8,098 nucleotides of DNA from Lachnospiraceae bacterium (lineage in GTDB: Bacteria; Bacillota_A; Clostridia; Lachnospirales; Lachnospiraceae): contig JAILOC010000198.1 of NCBI GenBank assembly GCA_024691045.1, positions 1-8,098 on the forward strand, given 5' to 3'. Shown in pieces: positions 1 through 6,989 of the stretch (within the stretch, counting starts at the first letter, position 1; every line of letters begins with the position of its first letter). The translations under genes and the position numbers were made by a program. Under the pieces are notes generated by a model. That model did no database searches, was not told the DNA's origin, and was given only the letters and a program-made list of their open reading frames with translations.

Positions 1-1
1 C

Positions 2-1123
2 GTTCTTGATGCGATGAGAAGCTACTATGAGAATGACAACGCGAATCCCCTTCGCGGAGTCTACGATCTCAGCGAAAGAGCTACGGAAAGCTACGCAAAT
101 GCAAGGGCTAAAGTTGCATCATTCATAAATGCCGCAGCACCTGAGGAGATAATATTTGTCAGGAATGCAAGCGAGGCCTTAAACCTCCTTGCATATTCCT
201 GGTGTGAGGATAACCTTTCGGAAGGTGACGAGGTTGTCGTTTCCGTTATGGAGCACCATTCCGATTTTCTTCCCTGGAAATATATGGCGGAGAAAAAGGG
301 TGCAAAGCTCGTAAAGCTCGAGCCCGACGAGACAGGTGCGGTAACGGACGGATCCCTTGAAAAGTGCCTTTCCGAAAAGACCAGGCTCGTTGCCATCACT
401 CAGGTTTCCAACGTCCTCGGAAGAGTAAATGATATTAAGCATATTGCGGAGAAGGTCCACGCAGCCGGCGCTCTCATAAGCGTCGACGGAGCACAGAGCG
501 TACCCCATATGAAGGTTGATGTGCGGGACCTCGACTGCGATTTTCTTTCCTTTTCGGGACATAAGATGTTCGGACCCATGGGCATCGGTGTCCTTTACGG
601 AAAAAGAGAACACCTCGAAAAGATGCGTCCCTTTATGTACGGCGGAGAAATGATCGCCATCGTGCACTGGGACAGGGTTACCTACGCCGAGCTTCCACAC
701 AAGTTCGAAGCGGGCACCGTAAATGTCGGCGGAGCTGTGGGACTTGCCGCAGCTATTGATTTCATAAATCAGGTCGGATGGGGTATAATAGAAGCTCAGG
801 AAGAGATCCTGACAAACAGGGCGATCGCCGGCATTAAGAATATTGACAAGATCCGTATCATCGGATCGCAGAACGAGGCAGATCATAAGGGAATCGTGAC
901 CTTCTGCGTAGAAGACGTCCATCCCCATGATGTTGCCGATATACTCGGAAGATCGGGTGTATGCATAAGAGCGGGACATCACTGTGCCCAGCCTCTCATG
1001 GATCACCTCGGAGTCAAGTCCACATGCCGTGCAAGCTTTGCTTTCTACAATACTGAAGAGGAAGTGGACAGATTCCTTGCGGAGCTGTCCAAGGTAAGAG
1101 GACTGCTCGGATATGGACTTTAA
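2..1123 (+). CDS. sufS: Cysteine desulfurase SufS (5' partial)
   Basis: PLP-dependent group II cysteine desulfurase, which removes sulfur from L-cysteine as an enzyme-bound persulfide and hands it to SufU for Fe-S cluster assembly in the cytoplasm. The frame is open from base 2 and the protein already matches the family there (VLDAM-RSYYENDNAN-LRGVYDLSERAT), so the ATG at 14 is internal. About 35-40 N-terminal residues, including the YLDNAAT-type start of the family, lie outside the window. Counting from that ATG, visible landmarks are MEHHSD (80-84), VDGAQS (157-162) with the PLP-contacting Asp, SGHKMFGP with the Schiff-base Lys at 184 (bases 563-565), RAGHHCAQP with the persulfide Cys at 324 (bases 983-985), and the conserved Arg at 339. 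All catalytic residues are present. The 3' end overlaps sufU by 11 bases. The nearby SufU supports SufS over an IscS or NifS assignment. Very confident in family; the start is unknown. Confidence 0.96.
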   Translation, partial: VLDAMRSYYENDNANPLRGVYDLSERATESYANARAKVASFINAAAPEEIIFVRNASEALNLLAYSWCEDNLSEGDEVVVSVMEHHSDFLPWKYMAEKKGAKLVKLEPDETGAVTDGSLEKCLSEKTRLVAITQVSNVLGRVNDIKHIAEKVHAAGALISVDGAQSVPHMKVDVRDLDCDFLSFSGHKMFGPMGIGVLYGKREHLEKMRPFMYGGEMIAIVHWDRVTYAELPHKFEAGTVNVGGAVGLAAAIDFINQVGWGIIEAQEEILTNRAIAGIKNIDKIRIIGSQNEADHKGIVTFCVEDVHPHDVADILGRSGVCIRAGHHCAQPLMDHLGVKSTCRASFAFYNTEEEVDRFLAELSKVRGLLGYGL

Positions 1124-1544
1124 GACTTTCTACAACGAAGTTGTAACGGATCACAATATGCATCCGCTCCACAAGCACGCGATCGAAAACCCCGACATCG
1201 AGATGGAGGGAGTAAACCCTTCATGCGGTGACGAGATAACCGTACAGCTTAAAGTGCAGGACGGCCGTATAACGGACGGTGGATTTGTCGGTGACGGATG
1301 TGCCATTTCCCAGGCTTCCGCCGACATCATGATCGACATGGTGATCGGTGCGAAGGTAGAGGACGCGCAGCACCTCGCAGGCAATTTCATCAAGATGATA
1401 AAGGGTGAAGCCACTCCCGAGGAGATCGACGAGCTCGGTGAAGCCGGCGCACTTTCGGATATTTCCCATATGCCCGCAAGAGTAAAGTGTGCGGTACTCG
1501 GCTGGCACACCGTTGATGAGATGATCAAGGGGATGAATAAGTGA
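1113..1544 (+). CDS. sufU: SufU Fe-S assembly sulfurtransferase
   Basis: Zinc-containing sulfur acceptor that stimulates SufS by taking over its persulfide sulfur and passing it to the SufBCD scaffold; in Firmicutes it stands in for SufE/IscU. The 143-residue product has the family's usual length. Three conserved cysteines are seen: NPSCGD (Cys38 and Asp40), GDGCAIS (Cys63) and RVKCAVLGW (Cys126); together these supply the Cys3-Asp zinc site. The insertion between the second and third Cys (GEAGALSDIS, 109-118) is the feature that separates SufU from IscU. The start overlaps the end of sufS, with an AAGAGGA ribosome site at 1096-1102 inside sufS, so the two are translationally coupled. Genes for SufB, SufC and SufD are not in the window; in many Firmicutes they lie upstream of sufS, which cannot be checked here. 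Confidence 0.96.
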   Translation: MDFKTFYNEVVTDHNMHPLHKHAIENPDIEMEGVNPSCGDEITVQLKVQDGRITDGGFVGDGCAISQASADIMIDMVIGAKVEDAQHLAGNFIKMIKGEATPEEIDELGEAGALSDISHMPARVKCAVLGWHTVDEMIKGMNK

Positions 1545-2971
1545 CCGCCCTTTACGACGAGTTCAAAAAATATTCAGGAAACGATCTCTACCCCTGCCAT
1601 ATGCCGGGGCATAAAAGGCATGCTTTCGGAGCAATGTCCGAAGAGTATGCATCCATAGATTTCACAGAAGTCGATTCATTAGATGACCTTCACGATCCCG
1701 AAGGCATAATCCTTGAAAGTGAAAAGAATACCGCACAGATCCTGGGTGCGGACGAATCATATTTCCTTATAAACGGAAGCACCGCTGGTATCCTTGCGGG
1801 TATTTCCGCATCCGTTAAAAAAGGCGGTAAGCTCCTGATGGTAAGGGGCAGCCATAAGTCTGCATACAATGCGGCTTATCTGAGGGGACTTAAAACCGCA
1901 TACATATACCCCAAGGGACCCGATGAAGACGGGATATACGATGCCGCAAACGCAGATGATGTGAAGAAGGCGCTTGATGAGAATCCCGATGCGGAGGCGG
2001 TATTCATTGTATCTCCCACCTATGAGGGAAGGATGTCCGATATCGCTTCCATTGCCGAAGCGGTCCATTCCAAAAGCATCCCTCTAATAGTCGATGAAGC
2101 GCATGGCGCACATCTTTCCTTTACGAAGGGCTGTGTATCCGATGCGATAAGATGCGGAGCGGATATCGTGATCCAGTCGATACATAAGACCCTTCCCGCA
2201 CCCACCCAGACAGCGGTGCTTTCGGTAAAAGGAGACCTTGCGGACAGGGATGCTATCCGGAGATTTCTTTCGATCTACCAGTCGAGCTCACCTTCGTATC
2301 CGCTCATATCCATGATCGACGGCTGCATCCGGTACATGTCGGAAAACTGTGAAAAACTCGTAAAAAATCTTCACGATAATTTCGAAAATCTGTTAAAACG
2401 CCTTGAAGTATGTGATAAACTAATATGTGGCCCTAAAATAGCGGACTTGCAGTCCGGAAAAGCAGATTACGGAAAGCTGATAATCAGTGCCGGGAATACC
2501 TGCATCTCCGGAAAAGAGATCGCGGATATCCTAAGGGACAGATACCGCATAGAGACTGAGATGGCGGCACCGGGATTTGTGCTTGCCATGTTCACCGTAT
2601 GTGATGAAAGCTACGGCTACGACAAGGTTGCGGATGCACTCATTGATCTGAATAAGAGGCTCGAAAGATACGGACTTCTTGCAGAGGACGGCGAAAAGCC
2701 CGTGGATATGAGTGAGCCCCTTCCCGTACCCGCTATCAGGATGCCCATATCGGATGCGATCGACGGTGAGACTGAGGAGATCTCCTTTACGCAGAGCGCG
2801 GGACGGATCAGTTCATCCATAGTATGCCTCTATCCGCCCGGGACACCGATCGTTGCACCCGGCGAAGAGATCACCGCAGAACATGTGCAGTTTATCGATA
2901 AATGCCTAAAGGCCGGATTTAACGTAAAGGGCATTGAACGTGCCGGGATAAAAGTTGTAAAGAATGGCTAA
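1541..2971 (+). CDS. Orn/Lys/Arg decarboxylase family protein (SpeA/YaaO-like)
   Basis: Fold-type I PLP decarboxylase of the Orn/Lys/Arg group, B. subtilis SpeA/YaaO-like short form (476 residues), expected to decarboxylate a basic amino acid to a diamine or agmatine in the cytoplasm. Evidence: the N-terminal YPCHMPGHKR motif (17-26), DLHDPEG (49-55), NGSTAG (78-83), VDEAHGAHL (184-192) with the PLP-binding Asp185, SIHKTLPAPTQ (213-223) with the Schiff-base Lys216 (bases 2186-2188), and the C-terminal domain motif YPPGTPIVAPGE (431-442). No wing domain typical of the long inducible enterobacterial enzymes is present. Translation begins at GTG 1541, overlapping the sufU stop by four bases (GTGA), with AAGGGGA at 1527-1533, seven bases upstream. 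The 3' end overlaps the kinase gene by eight bases. The position matches yaaO next to tmk in Bacillus. Substrate (Arg, Lys or Orn) cannot be decided from sequence alone. Confidence 0.93.
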   Translation: MTALYDEFKKYSGNDLYPCHMPGHKRHAFGAMSEEYASIDFTEVDSLDDLHDPEGIILESEKNTAQILGADESYFLINGSTAGILAGISASVKKGGKLLMVRGSHKSAYNAAYLRGLKTAYIYPKGPDEDGIYDAANADDVKKALDENPDAEAVFIVSPTYEGRMSDIASIAEAVHSKSIPLIVDEAHGAHLSFTKGCVSDAIRCGADIVIQSIHKTLPAPTQTAVLSVKGDLADRDAIRRFLSIYQSSSPSYPLISMIDGCIRYMSENCEKLVKNLHDNFENLLKRLEVCDKLICGPKIADLQSGKADYGKLIISAGNTCISGKEIADILRDRYRIETEMAAPGFVLAMFTVCDESYGYDKVADALIDLNKRLERYGLLAEDGEKPVDMSEPLPVPAIRMPISDAIDGETEEISFTQSAGRISSSIVCLYPPGTPIVAPGEEITAEHVQFIDKCLKAGFNVKGIERAGIKVVKNG

Positions 2972-3554
2972 GATAATATGTCTGCTCGGCAAAAGCTGCA
3001 GCGGAAAAGACACAATCTATAAAAAACTCCTTGCCGACGAGAGTCTGAATCTTCTTCCCCTTGTGACCTACACCACAAGACCCATGAGGACGGGCGAGCA
3101 GGAAGGAAGGGAGTACCACTTCACCGACGAAGCCGGATTCAATGCATTAAAGGAAGCCGGCAAGGTCATAGAGGACAGGGCCTACGATACGGTCTACGGA
3201 CTTTGGAGATATTTTACTGTTGATGACGGAACCTTTGATAAGAACGGAAAGAACGTCATCGCTGCGGCGGGAACCATCCCCGCGTATATAAAGCTCAGAG
3301 ACCGGTTCGGAGCGGAGAACACATGCCCCATAATGATCGAGACCGACGACGGGATCAGGCTTGAAAGAGCAATGAGGCGTGAAAAGAAACAGGAAGCTCC
3401 GAGGTACAAGGAAATGTGCCGCCGCTTCATTACCGATTCGGAGGATTTCGATGAAGAGAAGATGAAGGCAGCAGGCGTTGATCATGTATTCATGAACAAC
3501 GAAGATCTCGATAAATGCATCCGAGAGGTAAGTGATTTTATCAGGAGTCTTTGA
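2964..3554 (+). CDS. Guanylate-kinase-like P-loop kinase, divergent
   Basis: A 196-residue P-loop NMP-kinase-type protein, similar in length to Gmk. The P-loop is GKSCSGKDT (9-17), and the guanylate kinase signature [17 protein letters not shown] spans 37-53 with the expected Arg39, Arg42 and Tyr51 for GMP phosphate contact. Beyond that it departs from canonical Gmk: the usual GNYYGT segment reads [11 protein letters not shown] (75-85), and the stretch that normally carries an Asp followed by QGA reads [10 protein letters not shown] (99-108) with no acidic residue. The C-terminal part keeps an Arg-rich segment (RLERAMRRE, 132-140) that could serve as a lid. It may phosphorylate GMP or dGMP, another nucleotide, or have lost that role; a housekeeping gmk probably lies elsewhere. 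The start is ATG 2964 overlapping the previous stop; no strong ribosome site is visible, so translational coupling is likely. It sits where tmk lies in B. subtilis, but the signature is not that of thymidylate kinase. Confidence 0.85.
   Translation: MAKIICLLGKSCSGKDTIYKKLLADESLNLLPLVTYTTRPMRTGEQEGREYHFTDEAGFNALKEAGKVIEDRAYDTVYGLWRYFTVDDGTFDKNGKNVIAAAGTIPAYIKLRDRFGAENTCPIMIETDDGIRLERAMRREKKQEAPRYKEMCRRFITDSEDFDEEKMKAAGVDHVFMNNEDLDKCIREVSDFIRSL
3543..3547 (+). promoter_or_regulatory. Ribosome binding site of yaaR
   Basis: AGGAG inside the end of the kinase gene. It is six bases before ATG 3554 but only three before the in-frame TTG 3551, so it decides the start in favour of the ATG, which overlaps the kinase TGA stop by one base. 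Confidence 0.7.
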
Positions 3555-3994
3555 TGGATATCAAAGTCAATCAGGTAAATCAAACAGCGCAGGTCACGCA
3601 GACCCAGCATGTTCAGGAATCCGACGGCAGCTTTAAGTTCATGCTCGCCAGCAACATCGAGGAAGCCGAACTTGCGGGGCGTCTCAATACGCTCATGGAG
3701 CAGATCGATGCCGAGGGCAAGAAGCTTGCCAAGAGGCGCGATGTCAAGGATATGCGCCATTACCGCAGTCTTGTTAAGGATTTCCTGAATGAGATCGTAA
3801 CGCATTCGCATTCTTTTTCGAGGGAGAATTTCCTCGACCGGAAAGGAAGGCACAGGGTCTACGGGATCATCAGACTCGTTGACGACAACCTCGACCAGCT
3901 CGCACAGGAGCTTATGAGGGATGAAAAGGACAATCTTGAGATCCTGAACAAGATCGGGGAGATAAGGGGATTACTTCTGGATATCTTTACCTGA
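3554..3994 (+). CDS. yaaR: YaaR family protein (DUF327)
   Basis: Small cytoplasmic protein of the YaaR/DUF327 family, whose biochemical role I cannot state with confidence. The product is 146 residues, about the length of B. subtilis YaaR. It has a polar, Gln/Asn/Thr-rich N-terminus (1-25), then an all-helical body: [20 protein letters not shown] (39-58), a [20 protein letters not shown] segment (63-82) and a heptad-like amphipathic C-terminal helix (105-146) that could be a coiled coil. No signal peptide, membrane segment or catalytic motif is seen. I chose ATG 3554, which shares one base with the kinase stop, because AGGAG at 3543-3547 lies six bases before it; the in-frame TTG at 3551 would be only three bases away. 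Family identification rests on both sequence pattern and its place directly before holB, as in Bacillus. Confidence 0.88.
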   Translation: MDIKVNQVNQTAQVTQTQHVQESDGSFKFMLASNIEEAELAGRLNTLMEQIDAEGKKLAKRRDVKDMRHYRSLVKDFLNEIVTHSHSFSRENFLDRKGRHRVYGIIRLVDDNLDQLAQELMRDEKDNLEILNKIGEIRGLLLDIFT

Positions 3995-4013
3995 TGAGTA
4001 TGAGGGGAGAAAC

Positions 4014-5006
4014 ATGCCGAGGCTTAAGGATATAATCGGACAGGACCTGATCAAAAAGCAGATCCTCGAATCAATTGAAAATGACCGTGTTGCGGGCGGA
4101 TATATCCTTACCGGTGAAAAGGGCTCCGGAAAGGAATTCATCGCCGGCGTTTTTGCACAGCTCCTCGTATGTGAGAACCGTACAAAGGACGTATGCGGTG
4201 AGTGCCACTCCTGTAAGCAAGCGGAGGCGCATGCCCATCCCGACATCAAATACGTGATCCACGAAAAGCCCACCTCCATAGGTATCGACGAGGTCAGGGA
4301 CCAGATCTGCGATGACATCTACACGAAGCCTTACCAGGCAGATCGTAAGATATATATAGTTAGTGATGCGGACAAGCTCACCGCTCAGGCACAGAACGCA
4401 CTTTTAAAGAGCCTCGAGGAAGCACCCGCATATGTCACCATCCTTTTACTTGCGGCAAATGAGAACATGCTGCTTCCGACCGTCAGATCAAGGTGCATCA
4501 CCTGGGACCTCAAGCCCGTTCCCGATGAAGTGCTCAAGAAATATCTGATGAGCGAGCTCCGCGTTCCCGATTACCGCGCCGATGTTGCGATAGCTTTTGC
4601 ACAGGGAAACCTCGGAAAAGCAAGGGATATGGCGGCAAGCGACGATTTCAGTGCGATGCAGGCAGCGGCTCAGTCCGTTGTCAAGAATGCACGCGACGAT
4701 TCCATCGCGGACATGATAGCGCTTGTAAGAAGCCTTTCCGAGTACAAGGTCGATGCCGGGGAATTTCTTGACATGATCACCGTATGGTACAGGGATGTGC
4801 TGATGTTCAAGGCTACCGGTGAGACCGACAGCCTCATATACAAGGATGAGCTTTCCATCATCAGGAAGGTAGCGCGCCGCAGCAGCTACGAGGGAATCGA
4901 GGAAGTGCTGAGCGCGATAAACCGCGCCAAGGAAAGACTCAGGGCAAATGTCAGCTTCGAGATCGCCATGGAGCTGCTCTTTGCGGTCATACAGGAAAAC
5001 GGGTGA
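4014..5006 (+). CDS. holB: DNA polymerase III subunit delta' (HolB)
   Basis: Clamp-loader subunit that, with delta and tau/gamma, opens and loads the beta clamp on primed DNA at the replication fork. The 330-residue protein has the AAA+ order of the family: an N-terminal DIIGQ box (6-10), a Walker-A-like GEKGSGKE (34-41), a four-cysteine zinc module (Cys53, Cys61, Cys64, Cys67, with CGECHSCK at 61-68), DADKL at the Walker B position (118-122), QNALLKSLEEAP (127-138) and the sensor SRC motif (159-161). The residue after the P-loop Lys is Glu rather than Thr/Ser, so ATP hydrolysis is doubtful, as is known for delta' proteins in general. The C-terminal third is the helical collar domain. Translation starts at ATG 4014 with AGGGGAG just upstream. 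It lies between yaaR and ricT as in B. subtilis. Confidence 0.94.
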   Translation: MPRLKDIIGQDLIKKQILESIENDRVAGGYILTGEKGSGKEFIAGVFAQLLVCENRTKDVCGECHSCKQAEAHAHPDIKYVIHEKPTSIGIDEVRDQICDDIYTKPYQADRKIYIVSDADKLTAQAQNALLKSLEEAPAYVTILLLAANENMLLPTVRSRCITWDLKPVPDEVLKKYLMSELRVPDYRADVAIAFAQGNLGKARDMAASDDFSAMQAAAQSVVKNARDDSIADMIALVRSLSEYKVDAGEFLDMITVWYRDVLMFKATGETDSLIYKDELSIIRKVARRSSYEGIEEVLSAINRAKERLRANVSFEIAMELLFAVIQENG

Positions 5007-5012
5007 TCCCGT
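4999..5012 (+). other. Small hairpin across the holB stop codon
   Basis: ACGGG (4999-5003) and CCCGT (5008-5012) pair perfectly around the loop TGAT, which contains the holB stop codon. It is followed by AATATAGTTTT, too weak a T-run for a firm terminator. It could act as an mRNA processing or stability element between holB and ricT, or arise by chance, as the stem is only five base pairs. Confidence 0.35.
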
Positions 5013-5023
5013 AATATAGTTTT

Positions 5024-5028
5024 GGGAG
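5024..5028 (+). promoter_or_regulatory. Ribosome binding site of ricT
   Basis: GGGAG in the 28-base gap between holB and ricT. It is six bases before ATG 5035 and three before the in-frame TTG 5032, which supports the ATG as the start. Confidence 0.68.
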
Positions 5029-5034
5029 ATTTTG

Positions 5035-6255
5035 ATGAAGGTTATAGCAGTAAGATTCAAGTCAGGCGGGAAGAGTTACTTTTTTGATCCCGGAGATATA
5101 GAGCTTGTAAAGGACGACTATTGCATCGTCGAGACCGTAAAGGGGATCGAGTATGCACAGGTCGTAAGCGATATACGTGATGTGGACGATGCAAGGATCA
5201 CCGTTCCCTTGAGGAAAGTTCTCAGAAAAGCAACCGATGCGGACATAAAGCAGGTTGCGGACAATGACGACAAGGAAAAGAACGCTTACCGCATTGCTCA
5301 GGAGAAGATCCTCGAGCACGGACTCGATATGAAGCTCACCGATGTCGAGTATGCATTCGATAACAGCAAGATCGTATTCTTTTTCGTTGCGGAGCAGAGG
5401 GTTGATTTCAGGGACCTTGTAAAGGATCTTGCCGGAATATTCAGGACCAGGATCGAGCTCAGACAGATCGGTGTAAGGGATGAAGCAAGGAGCCTCGGAG
5501 GCTTCGGATCATGCGGAAGACCCCTTTGCTGCTCGGAATTCTTAAGTGACTTCGTTCCCGTATCCATTAAGATGGCGAAGGAACAGAACCTTTCGCTCAA
5601 TCCCACCAAGATAAGCGGCGTCTGCGGAAGACTCATGTGCTGCCTTAAGTACGAGGAGGAAGCATACGAGGAACTCAACTCCACTATGCCCGCACTCGGC
5701 GACTATGTTGCGACGAATGACGGAATGAGAGGAGAGGTCAGCGGTATCAACGTCCTCAGACAGATCGCCAAGGTTCTCGTAGAGGTAGGGGATGACAAGG
5801 AGCTCAGGGATTATCCCGCAGGGGATATCACTGTTCTCAGACGTAAGAAGGGCAAGAGAAACGGATCCCATATCGGACTTGCGGCGGAGGATTCTCCCGA
5901 AATGCTTGCTCTTCTCGAGGATGAAGCCAGAGAAAAGAGAGAAGAGAGCAGGAAGCAGGATAATCACGGCGATAAAAATGACAGAGATGACAGAAAGCCC
6001 GATAAGCAAACCGACGGCAGTGTCACAAAAGAAAATCGCGATAACAGAAACAATAACCACGGCGGAAACAGAAATAACGGAAACGGAGCCGAAAACGGCG
6101 GCGGAAACGGCGCCGGAGGAAATAACGGTAACACCGGCGCAGGCAACGGCAGCGGAAATGGCGGTGAGAACGGCGGGAACCGCAAGAACCACAGAAATCA
6201 CCGAGGCAGACACAGAAACCATAACGGCGGCGGAAATGGAGCAGGTCAGTCTTAA
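5035..6255 (+). CDS. ricT: RicT/YaaT, PSP1-domain Fe-S protein with long Asn/Gly tail
   Basis: PSP1-family protein related to B. subtilis YaaT (RicT), which with RicA and RicF forms a [4Fe-4S]-binding complex that steers RNase Y processing of mRNA and affects sporulation, competence and biofilm decisions. The conserved core is residues 1-270: a FKSGGKSYFFDPG start, a KVLRKATDAD segment, VDFRDLVKDLAGIFRTRIELRQIGVRDEAR in the PSP1 domain, and a cysteine block GSCGRPLCC (159-166) plus GVCGRLMCC (195-203), giving Cys160, 165, 166, 197, 202 and 203. Residues 271-406 are an extra tail: charged (Lys/Asp/Glu/Arg) to about 330, then almost only Asn, Gly, Arg and His, ending GGGNGAGQS. B. subtilis YaaT is about 275 residues, so this tail is an addition. 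I chose ATG 5035 because GGGAG at 5024-5028 lies six bases upstream; TTG 5032 is too close. The 3' end overlaps trmN6 by 20 bases. Confidence 0.92.
   Translation: MKVIAVRFKSGGKSYFFDPGDIELVKDDYCIVETVKGIEYAQVVSDIRDVDDARITVPLRKVLRKATDADIKQVADNDDKEKNAYRIAQEKILEHGLDMKLTDVEYAFDNSKIVFFFVAEQRVDFRDLVKDLAGIFRTRIELRQIGVRDEARSLGGFGSCGRPLCCSEFLSDFVPVSIKMAKEQNLSLNPTKISGVCGRLMCCLKYEEEAYEELNSTMPALGDYVATNDGMRGEVSGINVLRQIAKVLVEVGDDKELRDYPAGDITVLRRKKGKRNGSHIGLAAEDSPEMLALLEDEAREKREESRKQDNHGDKNDRDDRKPDKQTDGSVTKENRDNRNNNHGGNRNNGNGAENGGGNGAGGNNGNTGAGNGSGNGGENGGNRKNHRNHRGRHRNHNGGGNGAGQS
6049..6243 (+). repeat. Degenerate AAC/GGN low-complexity tract in ricT
   Basis: Loosely repeated units of the type GGAAACGG, GGCGGAAAC and GGCAACGGC encode the Asn/Gly/Arg/His-rich end of RicT. 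The units are imperfect and vary in spacing, so this is a drifting low-complexity tract and not a clean tandem repeat. The trmN6 start codon lies at its 3' edge. Confidence 0.6.
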
Positions 6256-6976
6256 AAATTCAGAGCGCATAGACGACCTTCAAAGAGCGGGACTCCGCAT
6301 AATCCAGGACCCCGGGAGATTCTGTTTCGGAATGGATGCCGTACTGCTCAGTCACTTCGCAAGCTGTCCCGCAGGCGGGCAGATGCTCGACCTCGGAACC
6401 GGTACCGGAATAATTCCGATACTCATGTCAGCTTTGTCGGATGCTTCGCATCTGACGGGGCTTGAAATACAGGAAGAAAGTGCGGATATGGCTGACAGAA
6501 GTGTCAGTTTAAACGGCATCGGTGACAGAGTGTCCGTTGTTAAGGGAGATATTAAAGAGGCAGGAAGGATTTTTCCCCGTGCCTCTTTTGATTGTATAAC
6601 CTGTAATCCTCCCTATCTTCAGGGAGACCACGGGATAGTTAATCCCGCGGATGCCAAGGCCATTGCAAGGCATGAAGTTCTCTGCACATTGGAGGATGTG
6701 GTATCGGCAGCGGAGACCCTGCTTAAGCCGAACGGGCATTTCTTCATGGTTCACAGGCCGTTCAGGCTTTCAGAGATCATGTGCCTCATGCATGACCATA
6801 ACCTCGAACCCAAGAGGATGAGGCTCGTATACCCGATGGCTGACAGAGAGCCGAATATGGTCCTTATCGAGGGGATAAGAGGCGCCAAAATGCGGATCAC
6901 CGTGGAAAAACCCCTCATCCTGCAGAACCCCGACGGGTCATATACGGACGAGGTAAGAGAATTATACGGATTCTGA
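6236..6976 (+). CDS. trmN6: tRNA1(Val) (adenine37-N6)-methyltransferase-like protein (TrmN6/YabB)
   Basis: Class I SAM-dependent methyltransferase of the TrmN6/YabB group, predicted to methylate N6 of adenine 37 in a tRNA; the exact substrate is inferred from family only. The protein is 246 residues, matching YabB. Evidence: an N-terminal RIDDLQRAGLRIIQD...FGMDAVLLSHFA segment typical of the group, SAM motif I LDLGTGTGIIPI (51-62), acidic Glu77 in LTGLEIQ, GDI (104-106) and the N6-adenine catalytic motif NPPY (124-127). The ATG at 6236 lies inside ricT, with only a weak GGCGG-like ribosome site before it, so expression probably depends on translation of ricT. The same frame is open upstream to about 5792, but that part is Thr/Glu-rich and reads as the out-of-frame image of the ricT tail. 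In Bacillus, yabA separates yaaT from yabB; here the two genes overlap. Confidence 0.93.
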   Translation: MEQVSLKNSERIDDLQRAGLRIIQDPGRFCFGMDAVLLSHFASCPAGGQMLDLGTGTGIIPILMSALSDASHLTGLEIQEESADMADRSVSLNGIGDRVSVVKGDIKEAGRIFPRASFDCITCNPPYLQGDHGIVNPADAKAIARHEVLCTLEDVVSAAETLLKPNGHFFMVHRPFRLSEIMCLMHDHNLEPKRMRLVYPMADREPNMVLIEGIRGAKMRITVEKPLILQNPDGSYTDEVRELYGF

Positions 6977-6989
6977 AACCTAAATAACC

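Noticed and set aside
14..16. ATG 14 as the start of sufS
   Set aside because: The frame is open upstream and residues before it (VLDA) fit the family; the protein would lack the normal N-terminus.
179..1006. A 275-codon open frame on the minus strand
   Set aside because: It is fully opposite sufS, whose catalytic motifs are complete; no family resemblance in the minus-strand product.
3551..3553. TTG start for yaaR
   Set aside because: Only three bases from the AGGAG site; ATG 3554 has better spacing and gives the usual 146 residues.
5032..5034. TTG start for ricT
   Set aside because: Only three bases from GGGAG; ATG 5035 is better placed.
5792..6235. Extended N-terminus for the TrmN6 protein
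   Set aside because: The extra 148 residues are low-complexity Thr/Glu text from the ricT tail in another frame; with ATG 6236 the protein has the normal family length of about 246.
5542..6270. A 242-codon open frame on the minus strand, rich in Val, Ser and Ala
   Set aside because: It lies opposite ricT; its composition is the complement of the ricT core and Asn/Gly tail, and it has no recognisable domain.
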